Below the pieces are notes generated by a model. That model worked only from the letters and a program-made list of their open reading frames with translations. It was not told the DNA's origin and made no database searches. Position numbers and translations under genes: made by a program. From assembly GCF_009177065.1 (NCBI RefSeq), contig NZ_WEZF01000004.1, forward strand, positions 1-64,000: a DNA stretch of 64,000 nucleotides, written 5' to 3'. Positions 1-8,358 of this stretch are shown one piece after another. This DNA is from Tautonia marina (lineage in GTDB: Bacteria > Planctomycetota > Planctomycetia > Isosphaerales > Isosphaeraceae). Each line of letters begins with the position of its first letter. Position 1 is the first letter of the stretch.

Positions 1-199
1 AACAGACATCCTGCAGAGAGGAACTAAACTCGGGACTGCTTGAACCTGGGTGCTCGATGGTGTCCAATTGAGATACTACACAACGAGTTGCGTTCACCCT
101 CCAGAACGATGCTTGGGGCGAGGCCCTCAATACCACTGGTTGGCAGGCCCTATGACTCGCCTTGCCTCGTCCAGTGACGAAGACGAGGAAGATGTCCGA

Positions 200-3013
200 A
201 TGAAACCCTTCATCAATTGGCTGCATGTATTTCTCTTGATTGGTCAAATGTCAGGATTCGCGTCGGGGAACAGCACCGATGGTGAGGGGGTCCAATTCTT
301 TGAGACAAAGATCAGGCCGGTCCTCATCGAGAAGTGTTATCGGTGCCACTCGGTCGAGGCCGATCAAGCAGGAAAACTGAAGGGAGGGCTCCTGCTCGAT
401 CATCGGGAAGGGTTGCTGCTGGGAGGGGCAAGTGGTCCGGCAGTGGTGCCCGGAAACGTGGACGAAAGCCTTCTGATCGATGCGTTGCGCTACGATCTGC
501 TTCAGATGCCGCCGGAAGGGAAGCTTCCCGAGACCATCGTCAACGATTTTGTAACGTGGATCGAACAGGGGGCACCCGATCCTCGAACGGGGGATGGAGC
601 GGTTCCCCGAAGCGCTGAGATGGACATTGAGGCGGGTCGAGACCATTGGGCCTATCAGCCCCCTCGGATCGCTCCTGTTCCGGATGTGAACGACTCCACA
701 TGGCCTCGGAATGACATCGATCGTTTCATCCTTGCTCGATTGGAAGCCGAAGGATTGCGACCGGTTTCTGATGCCGACCGGATCACGCTGATCCGTCGCC
801 TTTCGTACGACCTGGTTGGCTTGCCACCGTCGCCGGAAGAGATCCAACGCTTTGTTCTGGACCGCTCGCCGACCGCGTATGAAGACCTCGTTGACCGATT
901 CTTGGCGTCTCCTCATTTCGGCGAACGATGGGGACGACACTGGCTTGATGTGGCACGCTTTGGGGAATCCCTCACGCTGAGGGGCCTTGTGTTCAAGGAA
1001 GCATGGCGCTATCGGGATTATGTGATCGATGCCTTCAATGAGGATATGCCATTCGATCAGTTCGTTCGAGAGCAAATTGCCGGCGATCTTCTTGACGGAG
1101 AAACGATTGAAGATCGTCGCCGTCAAATTGTAGCCACCTCGTTTCTTGTCCTCGGGAATACCAACCTGGAAGAACAGGACAAAGAACAGCTTCGAATGGA
1201 CATGGTGGACGAGCAGATCGAGACCATCGGAAAAGCACTTCTGGCGCAAACAATTTCCTGCGCGCGATGTCATGATCATAAATTTGATCCCATTCCCACC
1301 AGCGACTACTATGCACTCGCAGGAATTTTGAGCAATGCCAAGGCGATGCGCCACGCAAATGTCTCGGCATGGATCGAAGTTCCCTTGCCCATGGAAGCGG
1401 ATCGGGAAGCAGTCATCGTGGCTCATGAAAAGTCCGTTTCCGCTCTGGAAGCACAGATCAAGGAACTTCGAGCATCGCTTAAGAATTCGGAAGCGGGGAA
1501 AGGAATTCTAGAGCCAGAGGATGTCCCGGGAATTGTCGTGGACGACGAACAGGCGGATCGCGTCGGCGAATGGAAATCGTCTACTTACTCAGGGAACTTC
1601 ATCGGGTCCGGGTATCTGCACGACGACAATCAGGGCAAAGGTGAGAAGACACTGACGTTCCAGCCAGATCTCTCAAAGGCGGGGTTATTCGAGGTCTGGA
1701 TCGCTTACTCTCCGGGTGCGAGTCGAGCTTCAGCCGTACCCATCACGATTTTGAGTGCGGAGGGGGAGTCGGACCATACCATCGACATGCGGCAGCAGCC
1801 ACCGATTGAGGGGCGTTATCTCAGGATAGGTGAATTTCGATTCGAAGCAAATGGTCAGGCATATCTTCAGATCTCGAACGAGGGAACTCGGGGGCATGTG
1901 ACCGCTGATGCCGTGGTCTGGATTCCTGCAGAACAGGTGGCTTCTTCGGCACCATCGAGTTTGACTGAGCAGAATGAGCTGGCGAGGCTTGAATCGGAAC
2001 TCAAAGCGCTGAGCCAGAATGCTCCACAACGAGACATGGCCATGTCTGTTGTCGAAGAGGATAGCATTCGCGATCTCAAGATTCACATCCGCGGTAGCGT
2101 TCACAACCTTGGCCAGGAAGTCCCTCGCGGATTTCTCCGGGTTGCGACCCAGTCAGACAAGGGGCCCCGGTTGCCGGAAGATGAAAGCGGGCGTCGGCAG
2201 TTGGCGGATTGGGTTGCTTCGCCACAGAATCCACTCACGGCACGCGTCCTGGTTAACCGAGTCTGGCACTGGCTCATGGGAGAGGGTCTGGTACCGTCCG
2301 TGGACAATTTCGGTACGACCGGCGATTCTGCGTCACACCCGGAATTACTGGATACGCTCGCTGTAAGGTTCGTGAACGAAGGCTGGTCGATCAAAACACT
2401 CATTCGGAAGATCGTGGTGTCAAGAACATACCAACTTTCGACGGAGCGCGATCCCAGTGCAGAACGCATCGATCCCGAGAATGTGCTGCGATGGCGCATG
2501 GATCGGAGGCGGCTGGATGCTGAAAGCATTCGGGATACCATGCTCTGGGCTTCCGGGCAGCTTGACCTTGAAATGAGCGGCCCCTCATTTCCGGAAACCC
2601 TTGCTGCGGATTATGGGTTTAAATCAAAACGCACACGACGATCGGTGTATGAACCCGTCTTTAGGAATGCCCTTCCCGAGGTGTTCGAGGCCTTCGATTT
2701 TGCGGATCCGAGCCTGGTTGTTGGACGACGAAATACCAGTACCGTTGCCACTCAGGCGCTTTTCCTGATGAATCACCCCTTTGTGATTCAACAGGCGCAG
2801 GAAACGGCAGCGCGACTGCTGGAGATGGATTTCAACGCTGTGGACGATCGCATTTCCTACGCGTATCAACTGATTCTGGGTCGTTCACCCACGGAGGAAG
2901 AACTCTCGATCGCGTCGCGGTTCGTCAACGACCCCACGCATCCGGAAGAAGGGTCATGGTCGCTCCTGGTGCAATCGATCTTTGCGACGATTGACTTTCG
3001 CTCTATTCAGTGA
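200..3013 (+). CDS. PSCyt1/DUF1549/DUF1553 (PSD1) cytochrome-like protein with internal golvesin-type domain
   Basis: 937 residues. The ATG at 200 is chosen over upstream starts because AGGAAG lies about 9 nt before it and a hydrophobic export signal (residues about 5-22) follows. A PSCyt1 domain (about 30-130) has a c-type haem motif, CYRCH at 46-50. DUF1549 follows and holds a second one, CARCH at 354-358; DUF1553 fills about 660-935. Between them, at about 445-577, lies a beta-rich segment starting IVVDDEQADRVGEW and ending DAVVWIPA that resembles the golvesin/xanthan-lyase CBD-like domain, flanked by short coiled coils. Such proteins are abundant in planctomycetes and are exported; their reaction is unproven, though electron transfer or polysaccharide breakdown has been suggested. 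The DUF1501 gene starts 93 bp downstream, so the pair is probably one transcript. The paralogue at 22565 lacks the extra domain. Confidence 0.9.
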   Translation: MKPFINWLHVFLLIGQMSGFASGNSTDGEGVQFFETKIRPVLIEKCYRCHSVEADQAGKLKGGLLLDHREGLLLGGASGPAVVPGNVDESLLIDALRYDLLQMPPEGKLPETIVNDFVTWIEQGAPDPRTGDGAVPRSAEMDIEAGRDHWAYQPPRIAPVPDVNDSTWPRNDIDRFILARLEAEGLRPVSDADRITLIRRLSYDLVGLPPSPEEIQRFVLDRSPTAYEDLVDRFLASPHFGERWGRHWLDVARFGESLTLRGLVFKEAWRYRDYVIDAFNEDMPFDQFVREQIAGDLLDGETIEDRRRQIVATSFLVLGNTNLEEQDKEQLRMDMVDEQIETIGKALLAQTISCARCHDHKFDPIPTSDYYALAGILSNAKAMRHANVSAWIEVPLPMEADREAVIVAHEKSVSALEAQIKELRASLKNSEAGKGILEPEDVPGIVVDDEQADRVGEWKSSTYSGNFIGSGYLHDDNQGKGEKTLTFQPDLSKAGLFEVWIAYSPGASRASAVPITILSAEGESDHTIDMRQQPPIEGRYLRIGEFRFEANGQAYLQISNEGTRGHVTADAVVWIPAEQVASSAPSSLTEQNELARLESELKALSQNAPQRDMAMSVVEEDSIRDLKIHIRGSVHNLGQEVPRGFLRVATQSDKGPRLPEDESGRRQLADWVASPQNPLTARVLVNRVWHWLMGEGLVPSVDNFGTTGDSASHPELLDTLAVRFVNEGWSIKTLIRKIVVSRTYQLSTERDPSAERIDPENVLRWRMDRRRLDAESIRDTMLWASGQLDLEMSGPSFPETLAADYGFKSKRTRRSVYEPVFRNALPEVFEAFDFADPSLVVGRRNTSTVATQALFLMNHPFVIQQAQETAARLLEMDFNAVDDRISYAYQLILGRSPTEEELSIASRFVNDPTHPEEGSWSLLVQSIFATIDFRSIQ

Positions 3014-3106
3014 ACGTAAAGGCGTTTCCTGCCCTATATTAATCCCCTCAATTGGCTCCACCGTCCGCAGAGTCCCTCATCGCCCCGATCAATCGTGGAG
3101 GATACC

Positions 3107-4531
3107 GTGCCGATTCCTTTGAATCGTCGAGACTTGCTCAGGTCAACTGCATGTGGCTTCGGATCGATCGCTCTGGCTGGGCTCTCGGCATCGCGCTCAA
3201 GGGCGGAGTCTCCGGCCAATCGACTCGCGGCACAAGCTCCTCACTTCGCTCCCAGAGCCAAGCGTGTGATCTTTCTGTTCATGCAGGGAGGTGTGAGCCA
3301 GGTTGATTCGTTTGACTACAAGCCCCTTTTGTATTCCCAGGATGGCAAGGACATGCCCTTTGACGATGCTCGTGTCATTGCCAATAGCGGGATGAAGGGC
3401 TCGGAACAACGAATCATGCGCCCGCTTTGGGATTTCGCCCGCCATGGGGAGTCGGGCCGTTGGGGGTCAGCGTTGTTCCCGGAACTGAATCGGCACGTAG
3501 ACGATCTTTGCTTTATTCATTCGATGCATACCGAGGGAGTGGCCCACGGTCCGGCAACGCTCTTTCTCCACTGTGGAGCGACGGTGGGGATCCGGCCGTC
3601 GATGGGCGCCTGGGTTCAATATGGCCTTGGCACCGAAAATGAAGATCTGCCCGGGTTTGTCACGATTGGACCCTCGGCCGGGAATGGTGGTGCCAGAAAT
3701 TACGGCCATGCCTTCCTTCCTGCCGTGTATCAAGGGACCGCCATCGGGAAAGCGGGGGCACCTGCTTCTGAAGCAACGATCCGAAACCTCTCGAATCCGT
3801 TGCTTTCTCCTGAGGATCAAGCTCGCCAGTTCGAGGTCCTTCGCCGATTGAATTCGGAACAACTTGCGTCGGACACCGACTCGGAGCTGGAGGCAGTGAT
3901 CTCTTCGTTCGAGTTGGCCTGGCGGATGCAGATGAACGCGCCAGATGTCCTCGATATCTCTGGTGAAAGCCCGGAAACACGGGAGCTTTACGGAATTGAC
4001 CAGGAACCAACAGACAATTTCGGCCGCCAATGTTTACTGGCTCGACGTCTTTGCGAACGAGGTGTCCGCTTCGTTCAGGTGACCTACGGCGACAGCACCG
4101 CGAACCCGGCATGGGACCAGCATTCGAATATGCCTGCGCATGAGCAACATGCTCGTCGGGTGGATCGGCCGATCGCGGGCCTTCTCGCTGATTTAAAACG
4201 ACGAGGGTTACTTGAGGATACGCTGGTGTGGTGGGGAAGTGAATTTGGCCGAACTCCCTACGCGCAACAAAAAGGAACCGGGCGGGATCATAACCCCGAC
4301 GGGTTCACCGTTTGGCTTGCTGGAGGAGGGACCAAGGCCGGCCATGCCATTGGGACCACTGATGAGTTCGGTCACAAGGCGGTTGAGAACAAGGTTCACA
4401 TGCATGACCTGCATGCGACGATCCTTTATCTCCTCGGCCTCGATCATGAACGTCTCACCTATCGGTACAGCGGACGGGACTTCCGATTGACCGATGTCCA
4501 CGGAAGTGTGATCAAGGATGTTCTCGCCTAA
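3107..4531 (+). CDS. DUF1501 family protein, Tat-exported
   Basis: 474 residues from a GTG at 3107, which has GGAGG 6 nt upstream; an in-frame GTG at 3095 would itself overlap this ribosome site. The N-terminus has a twin-arginine signal (RRDLLR at 7-12, then a hydrophobic stretch). The mature part shows the DUF1501 pattern: QGGVSQVDSFDYKP near the start, SEFGRTPYAQ and GRDHNPDGFTVWLAGGG near the end. The family has a sulfatase/alkaline-phosphatase-like fold and in planctomycetes is nearly always encoded beside a PSCyt1/PSD1 protein, as here. Substrate unknown. A small CGAAAGT/ACTTTCG hairpin lies about 50 bp after the stop. Confidence 0.9.
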   Translation: MPIPLNRRDLLRSTACGFGSIALAGLSASRSRAESPANRLAAQAPHFAPRAKRVIFLFMQGGVSQVDSFDYKPLLYSQDGKDMPFDDARVIANSGMKGSEQRIMRPLWDFARHGESGRWGSALFPELNRHVDDLCFIHSMHTEGVAHGPATLFLHCGATVGIRPSMGAWVQYGLGTENEDLPGFVTIGPSAGNGGARNYGHAFLPAVYQGTAIGKAGAPASEATIRNLSNPLLSPEDQARQFEVLRRLNSEQLASDTDSELEAVISSFELAWRMQMNAPDVLDISGESPETRELYGIDQEPTDNFGRQCLLARRLCERGVRFVQVTYGDSTANPAWDQHSNMPAHEQHARRVDRPIAGLLADLKRRGLLEDTLVWWGSEFGRTPYAQQKGTGRDHNPDGFTVWLAGGGTKAGHAIGTTDEFGHKAVENKVHMHDLHATILYLLGLDHERLTYRYSGRDFRLTDVHGSVIKDVLA

Positions 4532-4579
4532 ACATTAGCAGAAAGTTTGCCGAGCACTTTACAAGATCATGAAAATGTT

Positions 4580-4596
4580 CGAAAGTGGAACTTTCG
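4580..4596 (+). terminator. Small hairpin after the DUF1501 gene
   Basis: CGAAAGT (4580-4586) and ACTTTCG (4590-4596) form a perfect 7-bp stem with a 3-nt loop, 48 bp after the stop codon. There is no T-run, so termination is only a possibility. Confidence 0.3.
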
Positions 4597-4645
4597 AGCG
4601 AGCATGACTCTTGTGAATGCTTCTGGTTCGGGAATTATTCGATCA

Positions 4646-4674
4646 TTGAAAAGTTTGTGCATGCTCAAGACAAT
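4646..4674 (+). promoter_or_regulatory. Candidate sigma-70 promoter for the amidohydrolase
   Basis: TTGAAA (4646-4651), a 17-nt spacer and GACAAT (4669-4674) match the sigma-70 consensus at 5/6 and 4/6 positions, in an AT-rich stretch. If used, transcription would begin near 4681 and give a leader of about 335 nt before the ATG at 5016. Confidence 0.35.
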
Positions 4675-4738
4675 AGATTTGTTCGGTTAGTAAAAAAATT
4701 CGATCGTTTCTTTCATGAGCTTGTTCGTGAATTGTGTC

Positions 4739-4778
4739 GGAGTCACTCTTCGGGACATCGTCTTCTTCGAGTGACTCC
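4739..4778 (+). other. Leader hairpin (10-bp perfect inverted repeat)
   Basis: GGAGTCACTC (4739-4748) and GAGTGACTCC (4769-4778) are exact reverse complements separated by 20 nt. It lies in the gap between the DUF1501 and amidohydrolase genes, downstream of the candidate promoter, so it would be in the 5' leader RNA. Confidence 0.55.
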
Positions 4779-4843
4779 AAGTACTTCGATTCCTACGGAA
4801 GACCGTTGCTGTGAATTCAACTCCCCGCCACAATGTCGAGATG

Positions 4844-4968
4844 GGGCTCAGCCTACTGATCGCTGCCCAGAGAAATTCTCTAACTGGCCTCCCGGAACCA
4901 GTGTTTGTTGGCCTTCCAGGATCCAGAAAGTTTACTTCTCTGCGCAGCGATCAGTAGGCCTGAGGCTC
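4844..4968 (+). repeat. Long inverted repeat in amidohydrolase leader (structured RNA or MITE-like)
   Basis: The left arm (4844-4874) and right arm (4936-4968) are near-perfect reverse complements: a shared 15-nt core CCTACTGATCGCTGC, one mismatch, then CAGAGAA, with CTCAG continuing outward after a 1-2 nt bulge. The 61-nt loop holds a smaller palindrome, ACTGG...CCAGT. The right arm ends 47 nt before the ATG at 5016. I see no flanking target duplication, so a mobile MITE is not demonstrated; a cis-acting RNA element is equally possible. Confidence 0.55.
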
Positions 4969-5015
4969 TACCGGGTTTTCTTCTCCTCTTGTCCGTTCGA
5001 GATCAAGGTCTTCCC

Positions 5016-6749
5016 ATGTCCAGAACGTCACCGTGGTTGCTCCTTGCAGTGGTGCTCCTGGGGGTGAACAGTCAGGCACGTGGTGTCCAGACTGCCGAGA
5101 TTATTTATATCAATGGAAATCTCATTACCGTGGATTCTGACTTCGCGCTCGCGACGGGGATGGCCGTCGCGGATGGGCGAATCCTTCGAGTGGGGAGCAC
5201 AGACGAGGTTCTTGAGACTCAAGGGCCTGAGACTCAGGTGATCGACCTGCGGGGCACCACGGTTGTGCCAGGGCTGATCGATTCGCATACGCACCCCACA
5301 GGTGCTTCAATGCACGAGTTCGATCATCCGATTGCGGAAATGGAGACGATTGAAGATGTTTTGAGATACATCAAAGAGCGAGCCGAGCTGCTAGGGGAGG
5401 GAAAATGGGTTATCGTACGCCAAGTCTTTATTACGAGGCTTAAGGAACAACGTTATCCCACGAAAGAAGAACTTGATCGAGCCGCGCCCAGGAATCCGGT
5501 TCTGTTTGCAACTGGCCCTGACGCTTCGCTGAATTCGCTCGCACTGGACTTGAGTGGAATTGACGAGACATTCGAGCCCGAAGGCCCTGGAAAGGTGGAA
5601 CGGGATCCGAAGACAGGAATACCTACGGGAATCCTTCGCAACCTGACCCGCTACGTGAAGACCGAATCCCCTGGACGAACGCCCACGAGAGACGAAGAGG
5701 ACGAACAGTTAACCGAACTTTTTTATGATTACAATTCGGTTGGAATTACTTCGATCATTGATCGAAATGCAAGTTCTTCAGCCGTGGAGCAGTATGCTCG
5801 ACTCCATGATGCAAACGCATTGACCGTCCGCATCGGGCTCTCGCATGCCGTTGGTTCTTCTGGTCCCTTGGAGGAGATCGAGGCCAACATCCGACAGGTT
5901 GCCGAGAAGGCCATCCGCACCAACGATTCCATGCTACGCACGGTTGGAATCAAAATGTTTTTGGATGGGGGTATGCTAACCGGAAGCGCGTACATGCGGG
6001 AACCATGGGGTGTGAGCGAAATTTATTCGATTGACGATCCGAAGTATCGAGGAGTCCTCTTCATCCCACCGGAACGACTTCAGCCGTTGGTGCGTGCCAC
6101 CGTTCGGGCCGGTTTGCAATTCACGGCACACAGCGTTGGAGATGGTGCGGTTCACGCATTGCTTGACGCCTACGAGGCAGTCAACAACGAGTTGCCCGTT
6201 GCTCCGACTCGGCCGTGTCTGACGCACTCCAATTTCATGAGCCGAGAATCGATCGAGCAGGCGGCCCGCCTCGGAGTCGTGGTGGACATTCAGCCTGCCT
6301 GGCTTTACCTTGATACTCGTACTCTCGTGGCCCAATTCGGCTACGATCGCCTCCGCTATTTTCAACCGCTGCAGAGTCTGTTTCAGGCCGGTGTGACGGT
6401 GGGAGGCGGGTCTGATCACATGCAGAAGATCGGTTCGTTCCGATCCATTAATCCTTACAACCCATTTCTGGGAATGTGGGTCGCGACCACGCGACAGGCC
6501 AAAGGATACGAAGGATCACTCCATCCCGAAGAGGCGCTGACTCGCGAGCAGGTGATCCAGTTCTACACCATTAATAACGCCAAACTTATGTTTCTTGAGG
6601 ATGAAATCGGTTCACTGGAAGCCGGCAAACGTGCCGATTTCGTTCTTCTAGATCGAGACATCCTCACATGCTCGGGCGAAGAACTGATCGAGACGAAAGT
6701 GCTCGCGACCTATCTTGGCGGAAAACTCATCCATGAACATCAGGATTGA
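5016..6749 (+). CDS. Secreted amidohydrolase family 3 (YtcJ-like)
   Basis: 577 residues. ATG 5016 is chosen because a clear signal peptide follows (SPWLLLAVVLLGVNSQARG); in-frame codons upstream belong to the structured leader. Motifs of the metal-dependent amidohydrolase TIM barrel are present: GLIDSHTHPTG (metal-binding HxH), KMFLDGGMLTGSAY, AHSVGDGAVHALLDAYE, and the late Asp in GGGSDHMQKIG. The beta-sandwich pieces lie at both ends (ADGRILRVGS; GSLEAGKRADFVLLDRD). The family hydrolyses amide or related bonds in varied small molecules; the substrate here cannot be read. It stands alone and converges on the Gfo/Idh gene across a strong hairpin at 6791-6824. Confidence 0.88.
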   Translation: MSRTSPWLLLAVVLLGVNSQARGVQTAEIIYINGNLITVDSDFALATGMAVADGRILRVGSTDEVLETQGPETQVIDLRGTTVVPGLIDSHTHPTGASMHEFDHPIAEMETIEDVLRYIKERAELLGEGKWVIVRQVFITRLKEQRYPTKEELDRAAPRNPVLFATGPDASLNSLALDLSGIDETFEPEGPGKVERDPKTGIPTGILRNLTRYVKTESPGRTPTRDEEDEQLTELFYDYNSVGITSIIDRNASSSAVEQYARLHDANALTVRIGLSHAVGSSGPLEEIEANIRQVAEKAIRTNDSMLRTVGIKMFLDGGMLTGSAYMREPWGVSEIYSIDDPKYRGVLFIPPERLQPLVRATVRAGLQFTAHSVGDGAVHALLDAYEAVNNELPVAPTRPCLTHSNFMSRESIEQAARLGVVVDIQPAWLYLDTRTLVAQFGYDRLRYFQPLQSLFQAGVTVGGGSDHMQKIGSFRSINPYNPFLGMWVATTRQAKGYEGSLHPEEALTREQVIQFYTINNAKLMFLEDEIGSLEAGKRADFVLLDRDILTCSGEELIETKVLATYLGGKLIHEHQD

Positions 6750-6790
6750 GATTTCGAGTGATTCGGTCCGTGATCTTGCAAGAAAGTCAT

Positions 6791-6824
6791 CAGGGCGGAC
6801 ACACGGCAGTGTGAGTCCGCCCTG
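6791..6824. terminator. Bidirectional terminator hairpin
   Basis: CAGGGCGGAC (6791-6800) pairs perfectly with GTCCGCCCTG (6815-6824), and ACAC/GTGT extends the stem inward. It lies between convergent genes (amidohydrolase and Gfo/Idh oxidoreductase) and is followed by GTTTGCTT on the + strand. Confidence 0.7.
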
Positions 6825-6866
6825 GTTTGCTTCAGGATTCGAGATTTTCAGGAAAACGCCCCACGA

Positions 6867-8183
6867 TTATAGACCTGCGGTCGCGTAGGCGTCGCGATAC
6901 TTCCGGCGAACGAAGCGATTGGCTTCCTCGACGTTAGTCACGCGCATTTCCTCCGCATCCCAGGCGAGTGATGTGGCCGGGAAACGGGTGGCGAGGCAAC
7001 CAAGAAGGACCATTTCTGTGAGCGGTCCGGCATACGAGAATGGGGTCGACGTCGATCCATTGCCGCGGCATGCCTCCACAAACTGAAGGTAGTGATTGTC
7101 GCCAGCGGGTTCAGGCCGCTCATAATCGGCAAAGTCCTCGGCGGGAAGAAGCACCGGAGGAGCGATGTAAGGGGAGTACAGGACACCTTTGGTGCCGATG
7201 TAGAGTGAGCCTTGATCGCTGAGCGGGCGATCTCCAATCAGTCTTGCCACGTCTTCAGGAGGACGACGGTCGCCATCGTACCAGGTGAGGGTCAGGGTTT
7301 CGGCGGTTTGAGGCGTGGCCGGGAAGGTGTATCGGACCACGGAGTCGAGCCCCCAGCTGTGGTCGTTGGGCGCACCACCTTCCGATCGTACTTCAGTCGG
7401 TGCGGTCAGTTCGAGGGCGGCGAAAACCGGGTCGAGGATGTGACATCCCATATCGCCAAACGTTCCGGTACCAAAATCAAGCCGTTTTCGCCAGTTTCCT
7501 GGGTGGTACCAGCCAGCGATATACGGGCGCTCGGCGGCGACCCCCAGCCATCCGTTCCAGTCCAGACCGTCGGGGACCGGGTCGGTCCTGTCGGGACGCG
7601 GTGATCGATCACCCCACTGCTTCCCGCTCCAGCTGTGAACTTCCTTAACCTTGCCGATCGCTCCATCGTGAATCGTGGCCACGACCGACTTGTGAACCGG
7701 ATGGGAATGGATCTGGATCCCCATCTGACTCACAATCCCCTTTTCGGCGGCGACCCGAGAAAGCTGACGGGCTTCGTAAATCGTTTGCGTCAGAGGCTTT
7801 TGCGTGTACACGTGCAAGCCTTGCTGCATGGCCTGCATGGTGATTGGGGCATGCATGTGGTCAGGGGTCGAAACATTGACCGAGTCGAGATCCTTCTCCT
7901 GATCCAGTAATTCGCGGTAGTCCTGATAAACACGGACCTCGGGGAACAGTTTCTTCACTTCGGCCGTGCGGTTGAGGTCAACATCGGCGACGGCGACGAG
8001 GCGAAGATGAGGACTGGCGGTCAGCGATCGGATATCCGCCAGTGCCATCCCTGAGGCTCCGAAGCTGGCGTGATTGAGCGTCTCGTTCGGAGATTTGGCG
8101 TAACCTCGGGAGACAAACGGGAAGGCAACCGCGCTTCCAATAACCTTGAGCGCGTTGCGGCGGTTCATCTGGGGCATCGACAT
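6867..8183 (-). CDS. Gfo/Idh/MocA family oxidoreductase, Tat-exported
   Basis: 438 residues from the ATG at 8183, preceded by TTGAGGACG; two further in-frame ATGs follow within 15 nt. A twin-arginine-type signal is present (NRRNALKVIGSAVAFPFVS). The NAD(P)-binding part reads VAVADVDLNRTAEVKKLFP, with STPDHMHAPITMQAMQ and the catalytic-type segment YTQKPLT (Lys of the EKP-like motif). The C-terminal part GWYHPGNWRKRLDFGTGTFGDMGCHILD contains the HILD pattern common in exported planctomycete members. These enzymes oxidise sugars or sugar derivatives with NAD(P); the substrate is unknown. It is separated by 175 bp from the TreS fusion, which lies upstream in the same orientation and may not share a transcript. 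Confidence 0.9.
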   Translation of the reverse strand: MSMPQMNRRNALKVIGSAVAFPFVSRGYAKSPNETLNHASFGASGMALADIRSLTASPHLRLVAVADVDLNRTAEVKKLFPEVRVYQDYRELLDQEKDLDSVNVSTPDHMHAPITMQAMQQGLHVYTQKPLTQTIYEARQLSRVAAEKGIVSQMGIQIHSHPVHKSVVATIHDGAIGKVKEVHSWSGKQWGDRSPRPDRTDPVPDGLDWNGWLGVAAERPYIAGWYHPGNWRKRLDFGTGTFGDMGCHILDPVFAALELTAPTEVRSEGGAPNDHSWGLDSVVRYTFPATPQTAETLTLTWYDGDRRPPEDVARLIGDRPLSDQGSLYIGTKGVLYSPYIAPPVLLPAEDFADYERPEPAGDNHYLQFVEACRGNGSTSTPFSYAGPLTEMVLLGCLATRFPATSLAWDAEEMRVTNVEEANRFVRRKYRDAYATAGL

Positions 8184-8358
8184 CTGAGGCGTCCTCAAGG
8201 GAGGAAAGGTTCTCTCTGTGGCGAGGCTAACCCCTTCCGGTTGGCAACGCAACCGTCTCCCTTGAATCCGCCGTTGTCGGCCCTGGTTTCCCAGGTTCTC
8301 CGCATCAGGAATGGGTCAGGTCTCTTTGAACCGGATGAAGTTGGCGAGAGATCGTTCC

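Noticed and set aside
1-199. Coding sequence upstream of the first gene
   Set aside because: The in-frame extension from 50 to 199 has no signal peptide, a poor start context and no match to the family; the ATG at 200 is clearly better.
4585-5067. 160-residue open frame before the amidohydrolase
   Set aside because: It runs through the inverted repeats; Cys/Arg-rich, with no recognisable product, and overlaps the real start at 5016.
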